From Microvelia longipes (taxonomy: Eukaryota > Arthropoda > Insecta > Hemiptera > Veliidae): a stretch of 64,000 nucleotides of DNA. How positions within the stretch are numbered: the stretch's first letter is position 1; every line of letters starts with the position of its first letter. Positions 44,945-55,400 of the stretch are shown one piece after another. The translations under genes and the position numbers were made by a program. A model generated the notes under the pieces. The model did not search any database. It saw nothing but the letters and a program-made list of their open reading frames with translations, and was not told the origin of the DNA. The stretch is from assembly GCA_018340805.1 (NCBI GenBank), contig JACMZG010001863.1, positions 53,298,319 through 53,362,318 on the forward strand, written 5' to 3'.

Positions 44945-45890
44945 CCGAGTAGCAACAGGCCAACACTTAGGGTCTGGGTAGCAACAGGCCAACACTTAGG
45001 CTTGGTAGCAACAGGCCAACACTTAGGTTGGCAACAGGCCAACACTTAGGTCTGGTAGCAAACAGGCCAACACTTAGGTTGGTAGCAACAGGCAACACTT
45101 AGTTTGGTAGCAACAGGCCAACACTTAGGTCTGGTAGCAACAGGCCAACACTTAGGTCTGGTAGCAACAGGCCAACACTTAGGTCCTGGTAGCAACAGGC
45201 CCAACACTTAGGTCTGGTAGCAACAGGCCAACACTTAGGTCTGGTAGCAACAGGCCAACACTTAGGCTTGGTAGCAACAGGCCAACACTTAGCAACAGGA
45301 CTTAGGTAGCAACAGGCCAACACTTAGGCTTGGTAGCAACAGGCCAACACTTAGGCTTGGTAGGCCACAACTGGTAGCAACAGGCCAACACTTAGGTCTG
45401 GTAGCAACAGGCCAACACTTAGGTCTGGTAGCAACAGGCCAACACTTAGGCTTGGTAGCACAGGCCAACACTTAGGTCTGGTAGCACAGGCCACACTTAC
45501 TAGTAGGTGGCTTGGTAGCAACAGCCAACACTTTAGGCGGTAGCAACAGGCCAACAACTTAGGTCTGGTAGCAACAGGCCAACACTTAGGCCTGTAGCAC
45601 AGGCAACTTAGTCTGGAAGCAACAGGCCAACACTTAGGCCTGGTAGCAACAGGCCAACACTTAGGCCTGGTAGCAACAGGCCAACACTTAGGTCTGGAAG
45701 CAACAGGCTTAGGCCTGGTAGCAACAGGCCAACACTTAGGCCTGGTAGCAACAGGCCAACACTTAGGCTGGTAGCAACAGACCAACCCTAGGTCTGGTAG
45801 CAACAGGCCAACACTTAGGTCTGGAAGCAACAGGCCAACACTTAGGCCTGGTAGCAACAGGCCAACACTTAGGCCTGGTAGCACCTGGAC
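44945..45890. repeat. 27-bp satellite, about 34 copies
   Basis: Unit: ggtctggtagcaacaggcca then acactta. Period 27 with many short deletions. Long minus-strand frames (CWPVATRPK repeats, up to 177 codons) come only from the period being a multiple of three. Intergenic between the two genes. Confidence 0.95.
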
Positions 45891-46559
45891 TGTTTACGTT
45901 TAGACATTATAGAAACTCACTAACCGCGTTTATAATCTGATAGTGTTCCTCAAAAGTAGTTCTTTCCTAAGTTACTTAATTGCCAAGGCTAACCACAAAC
46001 TCAAAGACATCTAATATGCTACCAGCAGTTTCCATGTCTCACAGGAATAAACGAAAAGTCGTGGAGTTTCAGCGTTTGACCAGTAAAATCCGGTGAACGA
46101 TACCCAATAACTCACTTTGATTCCGTATGCACAACTCTAGCGCAATCCAGAAGAAAAAAGAGGCAAATTTCATTTTAATATATACTTATAACAATTCAAG
46201 ACTTTCGTTAACATTAAACATATTTTTGGATTTATGAGTCGCAAATTTATTATCAGACCGCATATGATTGGGTTACGCAGTTAAAACGTTTAAATTACGT
46301 TCAATATTAACCTACATGTTGGTCACGTGAACCATCTATCCAGTATAACGCTAGCAAATATTAAATTACTCTTCAGTTTGTTTTGATTTAACTCTAAAAA
46401 TAGTTTATATTATAATATCTTAAATTACATTATGAGATTGTATATCCTATTCATGCAGCATATAGCATTTATATGTTTAGATGGATTCAAATATATCAAA
46501 TATAGCAGTGGGTTAGATCACCCCAGTTTATAAATAACACTAGGAACCAAGGGGAAAAA

Positions 46560-46692
<133 letters not shown>

Positions 46693-46784
46693 TTGTATAA
46701 CTCTAAATATATCAATATAAGTTGTCCTGGGCAATATTTACTGTCTCGCTTCGTTTTACAGTACATATAATTTCCCGGCTTAAG

Positions 46785-47205
46785 ACAAAATCGGGTATGG
46801 GGCACCTCGTAAACTTTCTTTATCACATCGGATTCGCTACGCTCATACTCCTTACTTGGGCCTCGTTTTGGTCGTCTTGAGAAAATGAAATTCGCCAATT
46901 TTACACTGCAATACGTCTTCGAACTCGCTTCCTTCGTCTTCAGATAGTAAATACAGCCGTTTCATTCTTAGTGGTCACCCATACAGCACAGACCACGCTT
47001 AATGTCGCTTAACTTTTTTGATCTAACAAAAACCATAGATAAACTTATGGTATTGAAATGAAACTTGGTGTACTTATTTATTACTTAATTTTATACACTT
47101 TTATCAAATTACAACTCAACTGGATTATTTTCAAATTTTTTAAAAAAAGTTCACAAGTCATTCGATAAAAATTGAATTAATGGTAATAATGAGATGAAAC
47201 CTTAG
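46785..47205 (+). repeat. Dispersed repeat R1 (5' part)
   Basis: Contains gacaaaatcgggtatggggc, ggattcgctacgctcatact, gatctaacaaaaaccata and cacaagtcattcgataaaaa. It stops after the gagatgaaac segment. Confidence 0.7.
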
Positions 47206-47585
47206 TAGGGAGGGGGTTGACAGTAGATTTTTATATAAGAAAGATACGATAGGTCCTTCCTGATATTTAAGTTCCTTAATGTTGGTTGAATTTAAATAGA
47301 TTAACTACTATAAATGTAACGTTCTCCAGAACAAAGCCTCTGCGCTACCCGCGTTAAAGCAAGATGACCACCTAATTCTGTTTGGTTTAGAAACCTAATC
47401 ATAATTCTAATTTTTTGGAGGAACTCTTAAGGCACGAGCAAACAAGCAGCGACATCGAACATTTGTTTACTTTAAACGGTTACAAAGCTTATGTATTCAG
47501 GAAATGATCATAGAAGTAAAATGTAGATATTTCACATTACATTGCGACATTGAAGGTTTAGACATCTTAAAACAACGTAGGCGTA

Positions 47586-48018
47586 AGAGAGATATGTTAC
47601 TAAACAGGGAGATACGTACTCTACCTCAATGCATTATGAGGCTTGAAACATTTTTTTAGGGCTCTCAGGGGCTTTGTGTAACCTCATTGCAACCTACTTC
47701 AAGATTGCGTTAAGGTTATAATAGTTTAATCGTCAGCTTATCGCACATTGTGTATAATATGTTTTGTTTTATGTTGTTTTAATGTGTTATATATATAGTA
47801 CACAATCAGTACAAAATCACAGCAACTTGTATACAAGAACGTTAAATACATATCAAAACAGAAACAATGTGCTGGAAGCTGAAAATATTTGATTTATTAT
47901 AACCTTAACTTTCTCTTGAATGAGGTTACACAGAGCTCCTGAAAGCCCCAAAAAGATGTTTCAGGTCTCTCAATGTAATTAGATAGGCTATGCTCTCTCT
48001 AGTATATATCTTTATGAG
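47586..48018. mobile_element. Longer relative of the hAT-like MITE, long imperfect inverted repeats
   Basis: The left end agagatatgttactaa and the right end ctagtatatatctttatgag are inverted. The inner arms match for over 100 bp (gcttgaaacattttttt, gggctctcagggg, tgtgtaacctcat against their complements). Same family as 58900-59220. Confidence 0.7.
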
Positions 48019-48099
48019 TAACATGATGAACTGATATACGACAACAACCATGAGACCGCAAAGCGACTCCTAGCGCTGAAGGCCTCTTGTTTTGCGACC

Positions 48100-48320
48100 G
48101 TGATGATTGCTATTTCAGTTGATCAATGTTAATCAATTGATAAAATTGATCAATGTTGCCCGAGATGATTGCTATTTCAGTTGATCAATTTTTATCAATT
48201 GTTGATGAATTGATTGATCAATAGATCAATGTTGATCGGGATGATTGCTATTTCAGTTGATTAATATTTATCAATTGTTGATCAATGTTTGTCAACAGTT
48301 GATCAATGTTTATCAGGAAA
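48100..48320. repeat. Tandem repeat 'gatgattgctatttcagttg'
   Basis: The phrase gatgattgctatttcagttg appears three times, each followed by several atcaatgtt/atcaattg units that are mutually complementary. Confidence 0.8.
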
Positions 48321-48374
48321 GCTCAATAAATGTTAAATAAGTTCTCGTTTCGCTTCTAAAACATTTTAATATTT

Positions 48375-48625
48375 ACAAGAATATAACACAGCCGTAGTTA
48401 TAGATAGGAGTAGACAATTTTAGTTATTATAGGTAGTAGGCCTTTTTACTTGTTATAGATACGAGTAGATCCTTTTAGTTATTATAGATAGAAGTAGACT
48501 CGTTTATTTGCTATAGATAGGATTAGATCCGTCCAATGATTATAGATAGGAGATAACCCTTCTAGTTGCTATAGATAGGAGTTAACCCTTCTATTTATTA
48601 TATATAGGAGTAGACTCTTTTAGTT
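48375..48625. repeat. ~35-bp minisatellite 'ttatagataggagtagac'
   Basis: About seven degenerate units of ttatagataggagtagaccc with ttttagtt. Confidence 0.8.
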
Positions 48626-48784
48626 CTTTTCTAAGTGTAGGCGGGGTAGATTTTCCAAGTGGATCTGCTGTCAGAGTCCTTCCTTTTAATTCAGTTGATT
48701 TAATATTTCTGTAACAATCAATTATTATTATTCTGGATTTTATCATCTGGAATAACACTACCCGTAAATAGTCGTAGGGCAAAG

Positions 48785-49235
48785 TCTGGCTTTATTTGGC
48801 CAAGAGGAAAAGCTGTCGCCGTGGCTGACCTAGTATTTGGCCAAGGGAAAAACTGGCATAGTGGCGAGGTAGCTAACCCAGTATTTGATTGAGAGCAAAG
48901 GCTTGAGTGGTGGCTAACAAAGCATTTGGTCGAGGGCAAAGGATGTCTTGGCTGACCCAAATGCATGGATGTCTTGGATGTATTTGGCCGAATGTGGCTG
49001 GCGTCGTAGCTGGCAATATGGTCGAGGGCAAAGATAGTATTTGTGCCATTTCACTTCTAAATTACCCGTAATAAAGCATTTGGCCGTGGGCAAAGGCTGG
49101 CGTGGGGGCTAACTCAGTATTTGCTTAAGGGCAAAGGCTGTCGTCTTGGCTGACCCAGTATTTGGCCGAGGATAATGGCTGGCGTCGTAGCTGGCTCAGC
49201 ATATGGTCGAGGGCAAAGACAAGATTTGTGCCATT
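48785..49235. repeat. 41-bp minisatellite, cluster 1
   Basis: Unit: atttggccgagggcaaaggc, tgtcgtcgtggctgacccag. About nine variable copies, ending some 85 bp downstream of the MFSD1-like stop codon. The same unit recurs at 50915-51165. Confidence 0.88.
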
Positions 49236-49317
49236 TCAATTCTAAATTACCCGTATTAAATTTATAATCTCTGTTATTAAAGAGTTTGCAAAGTTAAAAT
49301 TGCAAAGTAAAATAATA

Positions 49318-49424
49318 TTACATAAGATCAGAAGCCAAGTATAGTTTCTTATCAGGCGTCATGTTCAGCTTATTGCCTTGGTAAATGTCTACCATCCAAA
49401 CCATCAGCCATACAGGTACAGTAC
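49318..49424 (-). CDS. Mfsd1: MFSD1-like terminal exon
   Basis: Acceptor gaaattacag|GTACTGT, stop TAA at 49320-49318. Encodes TVPVWLMVWMVDIYQGNKLN, then MTPDKKLYLASDLM and stop. YQGNKLN matches the AQGGNLN that follows the last helix of human MFSD1, and the short polar tail is of similar length. Confidence 0.9.
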
Positions 49425-52400
49425 CTGTAATTTCAAATAGTCCACTAAAGTATTATCTTATAACGAAATGACATCTTTAAACTTCTTCTTTTTTTTTGTT
49501 ATTATCTTATAATTTAAAATAAAAGTATTTGGTTATAAAGGTACTAAGTGGAGAGGTTTGGTGGTCATCAAGGATCTAGAATAAAGGGTATCAAACTGAA
49601 TTCAAAGGGAAATATACTGATGCCAAGTGTTTTAGGGGATAGAGGAATCGAGGTGAAACCTTCTCTTGCACCTTGTCCTACTAGAAAAACGAAATGCTAT
49701 ACCTATATTAAATCTTTAATTTAATTATTGACAGCAAAAATACTTATTGCATTAAATCATTTGCTGCAATCAGTAAACCATTATTAAACAGTAGAGAGGT
49801 CAGTTAGTTTGAGTAGTTTAACTGCGTTGTTTATGGACTAGATTATAAGCATGCGCAGTGTGATTTGGCATATAATTTGGATAAGTATCCAAACTATATG
49901 CCAAATCACATAAAAGAAGTCTTTTATATTCTTGTAACTCTAAAGTGGCTCCCTCACTTGATTTGGACGGCAAACGACCAAATCTAATGAGGTGAAACTT
50001 TGCCTAAGTATGAAGTCCTATGAGGGGAATAACTGATTTTGGCGTCATAAAATAGTTGCCATTTTAAATGCTTCAAAAATTAAAGTAATTCATAAATTAT
50101 TTCTAGAGCTAGTTTGATGAACACATTAAGATTTGAATCAAACATGATCTATAATAATTATCGTCCAACGGACATTCTTGCCCTGAATGAAATTTGATAG
50201 TGTCTATTGAAATTTATATGAACATTTACTTGACTTACATGCTATGACAGTGAAATAAAACTTCTCTATGGCGTTGTAACCGTATGATGTAATAATACGA
50301 CCAGAGATTAAGCTTCCGGCTGCAAAGGCAAGGTTCATCCCACTCTGAGCCCTGTCAATAGCGTCCAATTACAATTTATATAGCATAAACATGAGCAAAT
50401 AATAAAACATGACCTACATTTAAAACAGGAAATCTTATAAAAAATCACTTGAGTGGTAACCCCCCCCCCCAGTTTTTGGTAAGAGACAGTCATTAGCGTT
50501 TCAAAGTGAAGTTGTTAGGTTGGTAATATCAAACTATACAATTCAAATTATACAAATTATGAATTCAGGATTTATTGTAACAGGAATGTTAAAGGGCATC
50601 AGACGAATACAACAAAATCCATTCAGAAGTAAAGGTCAATGTATATAAAAGTACCGTTCGTTTGCTTAATTTTTCCCTCCGCGTTGAGCATAGGAATGTC
50701 GAATATGAGATTTTAGCAGGTAGGAATGCACACGGTCATAACGCAAATCAAAAAGGTCTACACACAACAAAATTTGCCAATTAGTTTAGACTATAGGTGT
50801 TCTTACAAAAATTGAAATAGGAACAAGTATAAGAAGTAGTAAAAAATGCTATTTTAAACCTATTTTACTCTACTTCTATTTGACCAATCTGAACTTTAAA
50901 CGAATTGAAGTTAGCATTTGGTTGAGAGCAAAGGCTGTCTTTGTGGCTGACCCAGCATTTGGTCAAGGGCAAATGCTGTCGTCGTGACTGATACGGCATT
51001 TGGTTGAGGGCAAAGGCTATCGTTGTGACTGACCCAATATTTGGTCAAGGGCAAAGGCTGTTGTCTCGGTTGACCCAGTATTTGTTTGAGGGCAAAGGCT
51101 ATCGTCATGGCTGACCCAGCATTTATTCAAGAGCAAAGGCTGTCGTCATGGCCAACGCAGCATTTGGTTTACATGGGTTTAACCAAGGAGTATCTATAGT
51201 CATTAACCTCTCTTATACATACTAACAGTATGCATGCTCCTTGGTTGAATTACACATTACATTTAACTGTTCAATACTTTTCCTGAAAACTTTACATTGC
51301 CCAGTGTACCGATACTTGGTTCATTAGAACTACAACTACGCATAGCAGAATACTATACCTACGTCTCACATAGATAAGTATTTAAACCTACAATAAACTA
51401 AAAGAAATGAAACTGCTCAGCTGTGTTGCTGAATTTACAACGTTGCTCACTTAATGGTACAATGCTTACACTCCATAAGCAGTCGCAGTTTGGTGTTTAT
51501 GGACCAAATGACCGATCAGAGGCAAATAGGATGCTGTCATCATGGTAAACGATACTGACAGTATTATCTGAAAATCAAATACAAACCATTATTAACAATC
51601 TTAAATGTCATTTATTTTAAGATAATATAAATGGCATGGGGGAGGGCTAAAAACCTCTTGTTAGACCACATAGCAGTGGACATAGTGGTGGAGGTGAGGA
51701 CTCTTCAAAGTCATGTGATTTACCTTGTACCATTGATTTTTAATAAATTCTAGCGCGGTAGTCCACATGCCGTGCGATTTTTCTTTGGACTGCGTGTTTC
51801 CGTATTAATAACCCATTTCTTGCTTAAGGTTCCGGTTTATGCATTATGTCTTAAGCAGTTATAAATTATCAAGCATTGCTCGAGTCTGAAAAACTCATTT
51901 TGTCTGTATTTTTCAAAGGAGATGAGCAGAATTATCCAGTTGGTTATACAAAACTATGCCTCTGAAATTGGCTGTGCGCACTATTATTTGCACTAGCTTA
52001 AAGCTCAGTCAGTGTTTACAAAGTATAAATCGGAACTTTAAGCGAGAATATTACCCTAATAAATCATACAATCGCAAGACGAGCGGATTTCTTTTGGATT
52101 GATTGATTTCTTGCTTAACAGTTCCTTTTTTGGTTTAAGCGTGAAGTCTCATCAGTAACGCACTAACATGTTAGCGAATTTTGTCTGGATATTCCAATGG
52201 AATAGCACATATGTTTATTCCACTTGGTGTACTTACTACACCAGAAAGCGATATTAAAGTGATGAAAGCTATTATACAGCAATGCTTAGCATATTAATGG
52301 AAACAAAACATTTTATACTTACTACAGCAGCAAACGGATTTGAAGTGGAGAAAGCTATAATACCGATTGCCAGCAATGCTAAGCATAATGATATTGATAT

Positions 52401-55400
52401 GAATAATACATTCCTCATCAGTAACGCATTGACTTGTTGGTCGATTTTTTCTGGATATTTCAAAGGAATTGCACACACGTTTATTTCATTAGCTTTTCAT
52501 GTGCTAATTCTTCCAATATCAGCTCTATTTGGGCTCATTTAGGGCTTAAATTAACTGATTAAATTAAATTATTTTATATATAACTTAATTAAAATGATAT
52601 ATTATGCCTGGAGGGGAGTGATGAAAGAATAAAAAAATGAACACAGTTTGTATATAAGTCGTGTTCCTTATCTATCCATTGTTATCTTCAGTATGAATAA
52701 TTGTTGCCCTTATGTGGACAACCCTTAAAAATACTTTCTTGACTCGGGAATAACATTTCTATAAGCCTCATGTTGCTAAAAGACGAATAAAACATAAGAT
52801 TCTTTAAATTTACAACACAAATTCTATAAAATTAATTTAACTAAGTAATTAATGCCTTAAAGGTTTAAATTATCTAGTGGCATATAAAGCAAATTATTCA
52901 GGATGTTAGGACTTGTTTTATCCGGCACGCGAACCAGTCATCTTCATTATGTTATTTAGGTGTAAAAATGTTAAAGATAAATATTTTTGTCGTAACTAAA
53001 AATAATTTGTTGCATTTTCATTTACAAATTATGCTCTATATTTAGATTGGAGTTACAAATAGAAAAAGAGATTTAATATTTTCGAAGGATGTGTTTTAAA
53101 ACAAAAATATTTGGTTCTAAGGGCGCAATGGAATATATATGACGCAAAATAATTAAATATATAAGCAAAGATCTCAACTGGAGCTTGTACTCTTTTTAAG
53201 CGGAAAAGAGTACAATATGGTACAGTATGGGGGCAGAACACTTGGTATACTTACTACAGTAGCAAACTGTCGAAGTGAGAAAGCCATTATACGTGTGCCA
53301 GCATGCATGTTGATGAGACAAAACTCTTACTGGTGGTGTGGAGAAAGCCATACCGTGTAGCAATGCAGACAAAACTTGGTATACTTACAACAGCAAACTG
53401 GTCAGAATAGAGAAAGCTATTATGCCAGCAATGCTATGTTGATGGAGACAAAACTCTTGGTATACTTACTACAGTAGCAAACTGGTCGGAAGTGGAGAAA
53501 GCCATTATACCGTGTGCCAGCAATGCTATGAATGTTGATGGAGACAAAACTCTTGGTATACTTACTACAACAGCAAACTGGTCAGAAATAGAGAAAGCTA
53601 TTATCCTGTGTGCCAGCAATGCTATGAATGTTGATGGAGACAAAACTGGTATACTAACTACAGTAGCAAACTGGTCAGAAATGGAGAAAGCTATTATCCT
53701 GTGTGCCAGCAATGCTATGAATGTTGATGGAGACAAAACTCTTGGTATACTAACTACAGTAGCAAACTGGTCAGAAATGGAGAAAGCTATTATCCTGTGT
53801 GCCAGCAATGCTATGAATTGATGGAGACAAAACTCTTGTATACTAACTACAGTAGCAAACTGGTCAGAAATGGAAAGCTATTATCCTGTGTGCCAGCATG
53901 CTATGAATGTTGTGGAGACAAAACTCTTGGTATACTCAGTAGAACAAGCATCCTGTGTGCAATGCTATGAATGTGTGGAGAAAGTATACTAACTACAGTA
54001 GCAAACTGTCAGAAATGGAGAAAGCTATTATCTGTGTGCCAGCAATGCTATGAATGTTGATGGAGACAAAACTCTTGGTATACTTACTACAACAGCAAAC
54101 TGGTCAGAAATGGAGAAAGGCATTATACCGTGTGCCAGCAATGCTATGAATGTTGATGGAGACAAAACACTTGGTATACTTACAACAGCAGCAAACGGGT
54201 TTGAAGTGGTGAAAGCCATCATACCGTGTGCCAGCAATGCTAAGCATAATGATATTGATATGAATAATAAATTTCTTCCTAATCTATCGATTAGAAAACC
54301 CATCGGAGAAGATAATACGCATGTAATTAAACTGAATGCACTGGCCATGTTGCTAGCTGCGTCTAGAGTCATGTTGTATCTGGTATGGAAAAATTCTCTG
54401 CGAACAACGTAAATAAGGTATAATTAGTAATCTCAACTAGTTATGTCCATGTCATTTCTGTTAGAAATTTTAATGCGAGTTGTTATATCTACTACTGCTC
54501 TCATCTTGTGTTATCATTTTTCGTCGATGTTCTGCTACATTTTTTTTAATACTTTTACTTTTTTACACGAAACGGAGACCAGGTCTCTCTGGCATCTTTA
54601 GGTCTTTAAATTATTTAGGTCGGACTTAATTATAATGCCATGTGAGGAAACATTTATAGACTTTTCAAATGGTATTTATTAATAGGATTGAAAGATAACA
54701 GTATCTCCACAATAACTTGTGTCTTAAACAAAGCCGATTTTCGGTCTTACAGACCATCATTAGTGTTGAAACAACAAAGTATAATGACTAAGACAAAAAA
54801 AAAATTAAAAGGAAAAGGAAAGAAGTAAAAACGAAAATACATAATTAAATTATTAAATTAGGCGAAAAAGTCGGTGAAAAAATAAATAGAAGGAGATGAA
54901 TTACCGGTGAAAAGAGAAGGAAGTTAGACTATCATTTGTCAGGAAGCTTTATATTATAGTAGGACAAAGTCCTGTAGCTGACTGAAGGTGTCCTATAGGT
55001 GCATTGCAGTAGAGTCATATAGAGTCTCTTGTAGTAGAGAGACAGCCCCACTCTCTCCTCGGACATTAAGGACCTTATCACCATGCTCTTTAATATAACC
55101 TAGGATACCTAGAATATCTTTAAGGTAACCTAGGACACCTTCAGTCAGCTACAGGACTATGTCCTACTATAATATAAAGCTTCCTGACAAATAATAGTCT
55201 AACGTCCTTCTCTTTTCACCGGTAATTCATCTCCTTCTATTTATTTATTCACCGACTTTTTCACCTAATTTAATAATTTAATTATGTTTTTTCGTTTTTT
55301 ATTTCTTTCCTTCTTATTTTTTTTGTCTTAGTCATTATACTTTGTTGTTTCAGACACTGATGATGGTCTGTAAGACCGAAAGTCGGCTTTGTTTAATATA

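Noticed and set aside
45099..45884. Minus-strand frames of 60-177 codons with CWPVATRPK repeats
   Set aside because: They arise only because the satellite period is 27 bp. No start context, splice sites or homology.
48591..48966. Minus-strand frames of 63 and 82 codons downstream of MFSD1
   Set aside because: They overlap the 35-bp and 41-bp minisatellites and have no protein similarity.
53434..53821. Opposed frames of 124 and 109 codons across the 96-bp array as an independent gene
   Set aside because: Both strands stay open because the unit is 32 codons. The minus frame is explained by the copied MFSD1 exon end.
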